From NCBI GenBank assembly GCA_018399435.1, contig JAGYOJ010000053.1, forward strand, positions 1 to 8,770: 8,770 nucleotides of DNA, given 5' to 3'. Positions within the stretch are counted from its first letter, which is position 1; the number at the start of each line of letters is the position of its first letter. Position numbers and translations under genes: made by a program. Under the pieces are notes generated by a model. That model had not been told where the DNA came from. It worked only from the letters and a program-made list of their open reading frames with translations, and searched no databases. This DNA is from Actinomycetota bacterium. Lineage in GTDB: Bacteria; Actinomycetota; Humimicrobiia; Humimicrobiales; Humimicrobiaceae. Below, in pieces: positions 1 to 6,472 of the stretch.

Positions 1-165
1 TAATAAACCCTTTTTATGGTATTTAAACTTTACAAATTTGTCGAATACAAATCCATCACCAATGGTTTCATTTTTTTCAAACTCTACCTTAAGCTGGATT
101 TTTTTGTTTTGGTTAAATTGATCAATTGCAAGGCCAAATATATTTTTTTCAGTATTATTAATCAT
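1..165 (-). CDS. Hypothetical protein, N-terminal part (runs off left edge)
   Basis: A reading frame begins at an ATG (165-163) and stays open for 55 codons to the window edge. It starts MINNTEKNIFGLAID and is rich in Lys, Phe and Asn. An in-frame TGA at 180-178 lies five codons upstream with no other start between, so this ATG is the first possible start. I do not recognise the family: no domain, signal peptide or membrane segment is visible in this part. There is no clear Shine-Dalgarno sequence before the ATG, which weakens the call, but 55 open codons in such AT-rich DNA is more than chance usually gives. A symmetric GTTCA/TGAAC repeat array (174-228) lies immediately upstream and could be its control region. 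It is separated from atpC by about 680 bases and is probably an independent transcription unit. Confidence 0.45.
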   Translation of the reverse strand, partial: MINNTEKNIFGLAIDQFNQNKKIQLKVEFEKNETIGDGFVFDKFVKFKYHKKGLL

Positions 166-173
166 TTTTAAAT

Positions 174-228
174 TTGTTCAATATTTTTAAACGTTCATTG
201 TTACTGAACATAACATATTAATGAACAT
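174..228. promoter_or_regulatory. Nested GTTCA/TGAAC dyad, operator-like
   Basis: Four identical pentamer half-sites lie symmetrically about base 201: GTTCA at 176-180 and 193-197, and TGAAC at 205-209 and 222-226. Both the left pair and the right pair are offset by exactly 17 bp, so the inner pair and the outer pair share one dyad axis. The array ends 8 bp before the ATG of the partial minus-strand gene (165). This is seen directly. That it is a binding site for a dimeric or tetrameric regulator of that gene is inference, and no regulator gene is visible here. Confidence 0.4.
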
Positions 229-848
229 ACAATATTTTATTTCCAATGAAAGCCTAGCATGGTTAGTTTTTTATATAACTATCATTCAGGGCAAAAATTG
301 ACTTTATAAATGTAGCAGCAAGGGGAAGGCAAAAAAGCATATATAAATTAGGCAAGTTAAAGAGACTTGGCAAAGTTTTATATAGCTATAAGCTAGAAAC
401 CTTTGCTTCTAAAAGTCTATTTAATTTCTTGAGGAAAATATAATTTACCTAAAAAGTCCAATAGTAAAATTCTTTTATATAACTTCAAGCAATATAGGCT
501 GGAAGGCCCTATTAATGGATTTTATGTATATGTAAAAGTTACTTAGCAATCAATTTCTTCCTTAACTTTACCTTCTTGTTTTGTCAAAATTAGAGATTAA
601 TTAGCTAATTTATATAAAAATTATTGAAGCCGGGAAGAATAACGAGTAAACGCTCTACTATTAGAAATTCAGAAAGAATTTGATATCTTTTTAAAATACT
701 TGGAAAACAAAGTTTTTGCAAAACTATTCGTTGTTATTTGCAAAGCTTCAGTTAAAAAAAGCTATTAGAAATTAAAAAATCTGCTGTCGCCTAATTTGAT
801 AAAAATATTATTAAAATGTTTTTAGAATATTTAAAAGAGAAAGTATTA
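229..848. other. Long AT-rich intergenic region, no gene supported
   Basis: I find no convincing coding sequence, tRNA or rRNA on either strand here. The longest suggestive frame is 41 open codons on the plus strand (643-765) with no ATG or GTG start. The DNA is clearly more AT-rich than the neighbouring genes. It contains an imperfect hairpin at 370-406, a small inverted repeat CAAGT/ACTTG at 353-369, a 12-bp palindrome at 599-610, and a 12-bp direct repeat CTATTAGAAATT at 658-669 and 762-773. No GC-rich stem with a T-tract follows atpC, so the operon's terminator is not identified. The stretch may be a decayed gene or simply a spacer. Confidence 0.6.
370..406. repeat. Imperfect hairpin
   Basis: GCAAAG (370-375) pairs with CTTTGC (401-406) and TTT (376-378) with AAA (397-399), leaving C400 bulged. 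Inside, TAGCT (383-387) pairs with AGCTA (391-395) around an ATA loop. No T-tract follows on either strand, so it does not look like an intrinsic terminator. It may be chance structure in AT-rich DNA. Confidence 0.3.
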
Positions 849-1238
849 TTATCTGCGCTTTAATCTTTTTAGCTGGCCTATTGCCCTAATTACTTTCTTG
901 GTTTCTTCAGAAATTTCCTGCACTATATCATGCTTTCTTGAAACTTCTTTTAAGGCTTCCTCTTTTTGGGATTCAGTAGTTTTTATAGCTTTTCCAGTAA
1001 TGATATTTACATTATTATCAAAGAACTCCATATACCCTTTCTGGACAGCTATATAATCACTATTTTCTCCAATCCTATATTTAACTATCCCAATTTTTAG
1101 CTGGCAGACTACGGGAATGTGGCCTGGCAAAATGCCCATGCTGCCTTCTACGGAAGGTACACTTATATAATCAACTTCCCCTTCAAATATTTTTTGCTCG
1201 GGGCTTACAATAGAAGCCCTTATTTTTTTCTCAACCAT
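849..1238 (-). CDS. atpC: F1Fo ATP synthase epsilon subunit
   Basis: Epsilon is the small central-stalk subunit. It joins the gamma shaft to the c ring and can inhibit ATP hydrolysis. The 129-residue product has the usual two parts: an N-terminal beta-sandwich (residues 1 to about 84) with the family signature GSMGILPGH (32-40), and a C-terminal helical hairpin (about 87-129) rich in Glu and Lys that ends in a basic tail, LKRLKRR. The length is close to the usual 130-140 residues. It is the last atp gene and starts 5 nt after the atpD stop, with only a weak GAGAG-type ribosome site, so translation is probably coupled to atpD. The position at the end of the operon is the usual one. The identification is secure from sequence and context. 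Confidence 0.97.
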   Translation of the reverse strand: MVEKKIRASIVSPEQKIFEGEVDYISVPSVEGSMGILPGHIPVVCQLKIGIVKYRIGENSDYIAVQKGYMEFFDNNVNIITGKAIKTTESQKEEALKEVSRKHDIVQEISEETKKVIRAIGQLKRLKRR

Positions 1239-1243
1239 TTATA

Positions 1244-2680
1244 TCAACTCTCTTCTTCTTTTTTTGTCTGCTCCGCTTTTTCTTCTGCCTCTTCTATGTC
1301 TCCTACCATATAAAATGCCTGTTCAGGATAATCATCATATTTTCCGTCAATAATTGCCTTAAACCCCTTGACGCTATCTTCTACGCTTACATATTTTCCT
1401 TTTTTGCCTGTAAACTGTTCAGCCACAAAGAAAGGCTGGGATAAAAATTGTTCAATCTTTCTTGCCCTTCGCACAATTAATTTGTCTTCTTCAGATAATT
1501 CATCTATGCCCAGAATTGAGATAATATCCTGCAATTCTTTATTTTTTTCAAGCACTTCTTTTACTTTTCTTGCTACATCATAATGCTTGCGGCTTACCAC
1601 TTCTGGATCTAAAATCCTGGATGAAGAAGCTAGCGGGTCTACTGCAGGATACAGCCCCCTTTCAGAAATATCCCTGGAAAGCACCACAGTTGAATCAAGA
1701 TGGGCAAATGTAGTAGAGGGCGCTGGGTCGGTTAGGTCATCTGCAGGGACGTAAACTGCCTGTACAGAGGTTATGGATCCCTTTTTTGTGGAAGTAATCC
1801 TTTCCTGGAGTTCACTCATCTCGCTTGCCAAAGTAGGCTGGTAGCCAACAGCTGAAGGCATCTTGCCTAAAAGTGTAGATACCTCCTGGCCTGCCTGGAC
1901 AAACCTGAATATATTGTCTATAAAAAGCAGCAGGTCCTTTCCCTCATAATCCCTGAAATATTCAGCCATGGTAAGGGCAGTAAGCCCTACCCTAAGCCTT
2001 GCACCGGGAGGTTCATTCATCTGGCCAAAAACAAGGGCAGTTTTATCTAAAACTTTGGACCTTTTCATCTCCTGCCAAAGCTCATGGCCTTCCCTGGTCC
2101 TTTCGCCTACCCCTCCAAATACTGACAAGCCTTTATGCTCTATTGCTATATTATGGATAAGCTCCATGATTATAACGGTTTTTCCCACGCCTGCGCCGCC
2201 GAACATGCCAATCTTTCCGCCTTTTACAAATGGGCATAAAAAATCTATTACCTTGACTCCGGTTTCAAAAAGCTCTGTTTTAGTGTCAATATCTTCGATA
2301 TCCGGAGCTTCCCTGTGTATAGAAAGAGTTTTTTTGGCTTTAACCCCTTCTTTTTTTAAATCCTTTGTTTCCCCCAGAACATTAAAAATCCTTCCCAGGG
2401 TTTCATTGCCTACAGGAACCTTGATAGGCTCTCCCGTGCTTATGGCTTCAGCTCCCCTGGCAAGCCCGTCAGTTGAAGACATGGCAACAGCCCTCACCCT
2501 GTTTTTTCCAATAGACTGCTGGACCTCTGCTACAATCCTTTCCTTTTTTTCAGAGCCTCCATCAGGCTTGTAAATTTCTAAAGCAGTATAAATTTCAGGA
2601 ATTTTTCCTTTAGAAAATTCTATATCTAAAACCGGTCCCCTTATGCTTATAATTACTCCAATATTATTTTTCTCATCCAT
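1244..2680 (-). CDS. atpD: F1Fo ATP synthase beta subunit (catalytic)
   Basis: Beta carries the catalytic sites where ADP and phosphate become ATP in the cytoplasmic F1 head. All key motifs are present in the 478 residues: Walker A GGAGVGKT (161-168, Lys167), the catalytic glutamate in GERTREG (Glu193, with Arg194), Walker B LLFIDN (251-256, Asp255), and the complete DELSEED lever (393-399) that pushes on gamma. Length is normal. The segment at about 104-118 is Lys-rich and a little unusual, and the C-terminus ends in an acidic and lysine-rich tail. The ATG has a good ribosome site, AGGTG (2686-2690), 5 nt upstream, and the gene starts 12 nt after atpG. With intact catalytic residues it should be fully active. 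Confidence 0.99.
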   Translation of the reverse strand: MDEKNNIGVIISIRGPVLDIEFSKGKIPEIYTALEIYKPDGGSEKKERIVAEVQQSIGKNRVRAVAMSSTDGLARGAEAISTGEPIKVPVGNETLGRIFNVLGETKDLKKEGVKAKKTLSIHREAPDIEDIDTKTELFETGVKVIDFLCPFVKGGKIGMFGGAGVGKTVIIMELIHNIAIEHKGLSVFGGVGERTREGHELWQEMKRSKVLDKTALVFGQMNEPPGARLRVGLTALTMAEYFRDYEGKDLLLFIDNIFRFVQAGQEVSTLLGKMPSAVGYQPTLASEMSELQERITSTKKGSITSVQAVYVPADDLTDPAPSTTFAHLDSTVVLSRDISERGLYPAVDPLASSSRILDPEVVSRKHYDVARKVKEVLEKNKELQDIISILGIDELSEEDKLIVRRARKIEQFLSQPFFVAEQFTGKKGKYVSVEDSVKGFKAIIDGKYDDYPEQAFYMVGDIEEAEEKAEQTKKEEES

Positions 2681-2692
2681 ATAATCACCTAC

Positions 2693-3607
2693 TTATCGGT
2701 CATAGTTTTCAGACCCTGAAACTACTTCAACAATCTCAGTTGTAATTTCCTCTTGCCTTAACTTGTGGTATTTTTTAGTTAATTCCTTTATTAACTCATC
2801 AGAATTATCGCTTGCTTTTTGCATTGCCGTCATCCTGGCGCCAATTTCGCTTGCGGTAGAAGTAAGAAGTATCCCATATACTTTAGTAAATATATATTCT
2901 GGAATAATTGAGCGTACAATTTCTTTAAGCGAAGGCTCATAATAAAAGTCGGGTAAATACCTGCATACAAGGCCGTCTTCTGTTTCTATTCCATCTTCTT
3001 TTAGCCTTTCTTCCATTCTTTCCATTATGGGTATGGGAAGCATCTGCGCTGCTTTTGCATTATGTATTGCAGTATTTATAAATTTAGTATAGCAAAATAT
3101 TACCAGGTCTACATCCCCTACCACATACCTTGATATAAGGTCCCTTGAGATTTCCCTGGCATCCATAAACTTTGGCCATTCTGAAAGGTGCTCATAAACC
3201 TTGTTTAACTTATAGCCTGCATATTGGAAATGGTTTTTGCCCTTGGTTCCAATTATATCCAGCATGACCTTTTTGCCCTGGCTTTCATATTTTTTTATTT
3301 GCTGCTTTACTAAATTAATAATATTTGAATTATAGCCCCCGCACAGTCCCCTGTCTGCAGTAATCCCAACAATTAGAACCGTGTTTTTAACTTCTCCTTC
3401 ATCAATTAACCTGTCGCTTAAAATTTCCTTGCAAAAACCCAGATTATAAATAAAATCCTCTACCTTCCTTATAAAAGGCCTTGCTTCTTCAATCCTCTGC
3501 TGGGCTTTTTTTATCCTGGAAGAGGCAATCATTTTCATGACCCTGGAAATCTTCTGGGTTTCTTCTATGCTATCAATTCTTTCTTTTACTTGCCTACCCT
3601 TAACCAT
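2693..3607 (-). CDS. atpG: F1Fo ATP synthase gamma subunit
   Basis: Gamma is the rotating shaft inside the alpha3-beta3 head. The 304-residue product begins with the typical long helix (IDSIEETQKISRVMKMIASS, residues 11-30), has the central-domain signature DRGLCGGYN (85-93), and ends with the second long helix containing ASEIGARMTAMQKASDN (252-268) and an ITTEIVEVVSG tail (288-298). At 304 residues it is slightly longer than the common 280-290, with extra charged residues near 196-210. The usual Glu and His of the LLExxASEH segment are Thr and Ile here. The ATG directly abuts the atpA stop (TAA then ATG), so translational coupling is likely. Identification is secure. Confidence 0.98.
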   Translation of the reverse strand: MVKGRQVKERIDSIEETQKISRVMKMIASSRIKKAQQRIEEARPFIRKVEDFIYNLGFCKEILSDRLIDEGEVKNTVLIVGITADRGLCGGYNSNIINLVKQQIKKYESQGKKVMLDIIGTKGKNHFQYAGYKLNKVYEHLSEWPKFMDAREISRDLISRYVVGDVDLVIFCYTKFINTAIHNAKAAQMLPIPIMERMEERLKEDGIETEDGLVCRYLPDFYYEPSLKEIVRSIIPEYIFTKVYGILLTSTASEIGARMTAMQKASDNSDELIKELTKKYHKLRQEEITTEIVEVVSGSENYDR

Positions 3608-5143
3608 TTACTCCACTTCCTCTGGCGAAAACTTAGCCTTAAATTCTTTTAATGCTTCTTTTAAGCGGCCTTCTGTTTTTGGGTCAAGCTCTTTGGTTTC
3701 CACTATTTTTTTAACCAGCTCTTTTTTAGATTTATGCATATAGGCCAAAAACTCTTTTTCAAAATTTTTTATTCCGCTAATTGGAACATCATCCAGATAG
3801 CCATGGATAAGGGCAAATATTATAAGGACCTGGTCAGAAACATGCATTGGCTGGTACTGGCCCTGCTTTAATACTTCTACTGTCCTTTCCCCCCTTTGGA
3901 CCTGCTTTTTAGTTTCTTTGTCAAGTTCGGTGCCAAATTTAGCAAAAGTTTCAACTTCCCTGTATCTTGCAAGATCAAGCCTGAGCATTTTTGCCACCTT
4001 CCTCATTGCGGGTGTTTGCGCTTCTCCGCCAACCCTTGAAACAGACATTCCAGCATTTACTGCGGGCCTTACTCCGGCATTAAACAGGTCTGTATCCAGG
4101 TATATCTGCCCGTCAGTAATTGAAATTAAGTTTGTTGGTATATAGCTTGAAATATCTCCGCCCTTTACCTCTACTATGGGTATGGCAGTAAGGGATCCGC
4201 CCTTTAATTTATCAGACAGTTTTGATGAGCGCTCTAAAAGCCTAGAATGTATATAAAAAATGTCCCCGGGATAGGCTTCCCTTCCTGGGGGCCTTCTAAG
4301 GAGCAGGGAAAGCTCCCTGTAGCTTATGGCATGCTTTGAAAGGTCGTCATAGGTTACCAGCGCATGCTTGCCATTATACATAAAATATTCCCCCATGGCG
4401 CATCCGGCATAAGGGGCAATATACTGAAGCGCTGCAGGCACTTTTGCTGAAGCTACAACTAAAGTAGTGTGCTTCATTGAGCCAGTCTCTTCTAATTTAT
4501 CAGCAATCCTTGCAACTAAAGAAGTTTTTTGCCCTATAATTACTAATATGCAGTAAACATCTGTATCTCTCTGATTCATTATGGTATCTGTAAGAATTGC
4601 AGTTTTTCCAATTCTTCTATCGCTTACTATAAGCTCCCTCTGTCCCCTTCCAATGGGAACCATGGCATCTATTGCCTTAATGCCGGTTTGCAATGGCTCG
4701 CTTACTTTTTGCCTTGCAACAACTGATGGCGCTTTAAATTCTATGGGCCTGTATTGCTTTGCTTTTATGGGACCTTTATTGTCAAGAGGCCTTCCCAGGG
4801 GATCGACAATCCTTCCAACAAGCTCTTCTCCAACAGGAACCCTTAATACATTGCCGGTCCGCTTTACTATGTCCCCTTCCTGTATGCTCCTGCTTTCACC
4901 CAGTATAATTCCGCCTATTTCGTTTTCATCTAAATTAAGCGCAAGGCAGTAAATGTCTCCAGGAAGCTTTAACATCTCTCCTGCCACTGCCTGAGAGAGC
5001 CCGCCTATTTTAACTATTCCATCACCAGCTTCCAGGACCCTTCCCACTTCTTCAATTTTTGATTCTGTTTTATACTTTTCAAGGGTTGAGCTGATCAAGT
5101 CAGCTATTTTTTGTGATTTGATATCAAGCGCCAAATTTTTCAC
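3608..5143 (-). CDS. atpA: F1Fo ATP synthase alpha subunit
   Basis: Alpha alternates with beta in the F1 head and carries the non-catalytic nucleotide sites. The 511-residue product has the N-terminal beta-barrel (about 30-95), VPIGRGQRE (162-170) leading to the P-loop, YDDLSK (265-270), RRPPGREAYPGD (283-294) and SVSRVGG (367-373). The latter contains Arg370, matching the arginine finger that reaches into the catalytic site. The P-loop reads SDRRIGKT (174-181) rather than GDRQTGKT: Lys180 and Thr181 remain, but the first Gly is Ser and Gln-Thr is Arg-Ile. The coordinates use a GTG start that overlaps atpH by 20 nt. That GTG is itself part of the motif AGGGGTG (5141-5147), which sits 6 nt before an in-frame TTG (5134-5132). 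The real start may therefore be the TTG, three codons shorter. Confidence 0.98.
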   Translation of the reverse strand: MKNLALDIKSQKIADLISSTLEKYKTESKIEEVGRVLEAGDGIVKIGGLSQAVAGEMLKLPGDIYCLALNLDENEIGGIILGESRSIQEGDIVKRTGNVLRVPVGEELVGRIVDPLGRPLDNKGPIKAKQYRPIEFKAPSVVARQKVSEPLQTGIKAIDAMVPIGRGQRELIVSDRRIGKTAILTDTIMNQRDTDVYCILVIIGQKTSLVARIADKLEETGSMKHTTLVVASAKVPAALQYIAPYAGCAMGEYFMYNGKHALVTYDDLSKHAISYRELSLLLRRPPGREAYPGDIFYIHSRLLERSSKLSDKLKGGSLTAIPIVEVKGGDISSYIPTNLISITDGQIYLDTDLFNAGVRPAVNAGMSVSRVGGEAQTPAMRKVAKMLRLDLARYREVETFAKFGTELDKETKKQVQRGERTVEVLKQGQYQPMHVSDQVLIIFALIHGYLDDVPISGIKNFEKEFLAYMHKSKKELVKKIVETKELDPKTEGRLKEALKEFKAKFSPEEVE

Positions 5144-5693
5144 CCCTAAGATCTATGGATTTCAAATTATCCTTTAGCATGACCAGTTTGCCTTTTAGGC
5201 TTAAATCAAGAATTTGGTCCCTGAATTGTATAATTATTCCCCCCAGTATTTCCCTGTCCACTGTATTTATTATCCTTGTATTAAAGCCAGTTTTCTTGTC
5301 CACTTTCCTCTTTATCTTTTCAATAGTTTTCTTGTCAAGCTCTACTGCGCTTACCACTTCAACATCTACCTGTTTTTTTAAGCTGTTTAAAAGATTTGAG
5401 TAATTTTTTAAGATATCTTCAATTTCTTCAAAAAGCCGCAGGGATACAATTATTGATAAAACAGCCTTTATGGATTGGGATGCGCCAACGCCTATTGCTT
5501 GGCGCAAATTGCTTATTTTATCTTCCAGAAGAATTGTATTGTCCATAAGCAATTCCTTTAATTTGGCATTATTAACTATTAAATCTTTTAAGCTTCGCAA
5601 TTCCTTCTCCAGGCCATCAACATTTTCTTCTGCCCTGGCAATATTTAAAAAAGATTTAGCAATATATTCTATTCTTTTATTATTCTCTGCCAT
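5124..5693 (-). CDS. atpH: F1Fo ATP synthase delta subunit
   Basis: Delta links the b-subunit stator to the top of the F1 head (the homologue of mitochondrial OSCP). The 189-residue product is mostly helical, with an N-terminal domain (about 8-105) and the conserved C-terminal signature DREILGGIIIQFRDQILDLS (146-165), followed by the usual short helix. Length is in the normal range of about 175-190. Its ATG abuts the atpF stop, with a rather distant GAGG-type ribosome site inside the end of atpF, so it is probably translated by coupling. Its 3' end overlaps the start of atpA. The family is divergent, but the C-terminal motif and the position between atpF and atpA make the call firm. Confidence 0.95.
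   Translation of the reverse strand: MAENNKRIEYIAKSFLNIARAEENVDGLEKELRSLKDLIVNNAKLKELLMDNTILLEDKISNLRQAIGVGASQSIKAVLSIIVSLRLFEEIEDILKNYSNLLNSLKKQVDVEVVSAVELDKKTIEKIKRKVDKKTGFNTRIINTVDREILGGIIIQFRDQILDLSLKGKLVMLKDNLKSIDLRGEKFGA
5141..5147 (-). promoter_or_regulatory. Shine-Dalgarno AGGGGTG of atpA
   Basis: The minus strand reads AGGGGTG, then AAAAAT, then TTG. The AGGGGTG matches the anti-Shine-Dalgarno end of 16S rRNA and lies 6 nt from the TTG at 5134-5132. This argues that TTG, and not the GTG inside the motif, is the start of atpA. Confidence 0.55.
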
Positions 5694-6206
5694 TTAAATC
5701 TTTTCTACCTCTTTTAAGCTATCCTCTATTATTTTTTTATGGTCTTCTTTAGTAATTTCTCGAGACATCAATTTGCCTGCCGCATTTAAGGAAAGCTCTA
5801 CAATCCTATCCCTTATTTCTTCAAGTGACTTTTCTTTTTCAGCTTCTATTTCCTTTCTTGCATCCTTTAGCATTTCCTTGGATTTCTCTTTAGCCTGTTT
5901 TTCAATATCCCTTTTTATTTTCTCAGCTTCCGCCTTGCTGTCCTCTATTACTTTTTTAGCTTCTTCCCAGGCTTTTTCTATTTCTTCTTTCTGCTTATCC
6001 AAAATCTTCTGGGCTTCCTCTTTTTGCCTTTCCGCATCATCAATTTTTTCCCTGATTTGTTTTTGCCTTTTAGCTATCATTTCATTTACTGGCTTAAAAA
6101 CAAACTTCCAGAGAACAACTGCTAAAATCCCAAAAACAATTATTGACCAGAAGACGGTACTAGCCATAGGATTTAATATATTTAGCACCTCTTCCAATTT
6201 TTTCAC
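5694..6206 (-). CDS. atpF: F1Fo ATP synthase b subunit
   Basis: Subunit b is the peripheral stalk: one membrane helix in Fo and a long coiled coil reaching up to delta and F1. The 170-residue product shows one N-terminal transmembrane segment (about 15-36, ending VLWKFVFKP). A long, very charged Glu/Lys/Ala helix follows (about 40-135), then the conserved delta-binding end around VELSLNAAGKLMSREIT (136-152). Length is normal. The coordinates use a GTG start, but that GTG lies inside the ribosome-site-like AGAGGTG (6204-6210), 6 nt before an in-frame TTG (6197-6195), so the true start may be three codons later. It lies 18 nt after atpE and its stop abuts the atpH ATG. Confidence 0.97.
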   Translation of the reverse strand: MKKLEEVLNILNPMASTVFWSIIVFGILAVVLWKFVFKPVNEMIAKRQKQIREKIDDAERQKEEAQKILDKQKEEIEKAWEEAKKVIEDSKAEAEKIKRDIEKQAKEKSKEMLKDARKEIEAEKEKSLEEIRDRIVELSLNAAGKLMSREITKEDHKKIIEDSLKEVEKI

Positions 6207-6210
6207 CTCT
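6204..6210 (-). promoter_or_regulatory. Shine-Dalgarno AGAGGTG of atpF
   Basis: The minus strand reads AGAGGTG, then AAAAAA, then TTG at 6197-6195. The arrangement is the same as before atpA: a GGTG-ending ribosome site 6 nt from a TTG, with the nominal GTG start lying inside the site. Confidence 0.55.
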
Positions 6211-6224
6211 CAAGCTTAATAAAG

Positions 6225-6455
6225 TTAGGTTACAAAAATTAATATAAAAGCAATAACTAATGCATAAAGGGCAATGGCCTCTGCAAAAGCTATTCCTATA
6301 AACATTGAAGTCTGGATCTGATTAGCTGCCTCCGGCTGCCTTGCTATGCCGTCAAGGGCTTTTCCCACCAGGTTTCCAATAGCAAGAGCCGGCCCTATAG
6401 AGCCTATGCCCATTACAAATCCAGCCGCTAAAACTGCTGCTGTTTGTGTATCCAT
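6225..6455 (-). CDS. atpE: F1Fo ATP synthase c subunit (ring proteolipid)
   Basis: Subunit c forms the membrane ring whose carboxylates carry the coupling ion. The 76-residue product is a two-helix hairpin: helix 1 (about 5-31, GIGSIGPALAIG), the cytoplasmic RQP loop (39-41), and helix 2 (about 49-75) with the ion-carrying Glu59 in GIAFAEAIALY. In known Na+-binding rings a Gln in helix 1 and a Ser/Thr after the Glu help bind the ion. Here these positions are Ile26 and Ala60, so proton coupling is the better inference, although Tyr64 is kept. The gene has the best ribosome site of the operon, AGGAGG 6 nt before the ATG, fitting the many copies of c needed per enzyme. It starts 17 nt after atpB. 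Confidence 0.98.
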   Translation of the reverse strand: MDTQTAAVLAAGFVMGIGSIGPALAIGNLVGKALDGIARQPEAANQIQTSMFIGIAFAEAIALYALVIAFILIFVT

Positions 6456-6461
6456 CTATAT

Positions 6462-6467
6462 CCTCCT
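6462..6467 (-). promoter_or_regulatory. Strong Shine-Dalgarno AGGAGG of atpE
   Basis: The minus strand reads AGAGGAGG, then ATATAG, then ATG. This is a full AGGAGG core with 6 nt spacing, clearly stronger than the sites of the other atp genes. It is consistent with higher translation of the c subunit. Confidence 0.75.
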
Positions 6468-6472
6468 CTTAA

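Noticed and set aside
269..484. Three near-identical TTTTATATA(A/G)CT words at 269, 376 and 473, about 100 bp apart
   Set aside because: They are short AT-only words with uneven spacing (107 and 97 bp) and no conserved spacers, so this is not a CRISPR or iteron array.
599..610. Perfect 12-bp palindrome AATTAGCTAATT
   Set aside because: It is AT-rich with no loop or T-tract and no gene start beside it; it is expected by chance in such DNA.
643..765. Plus-strand frame of 41 open codons rich in Leu, Lys and Phe
   Set aside because: It has no ATG or GTG start, no ribosome site and no recognisable motif; in AT-rich DNA this length can arise by chance.
799..835. AAATATT/AATATTT inverted repeat just after atpC as a terminator
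   Set aside because: The stem is purely A/T with a long loop and no adjacent T-run in the transcript direction that would make it a convincing intrinsic terminator.
1968..2573. Plus-strand open frame of 201 codons opposite atpD
   Set aside because: It is an antisense shadow of a highly conserved catalytic gene, with no independent motif or ribosome site.
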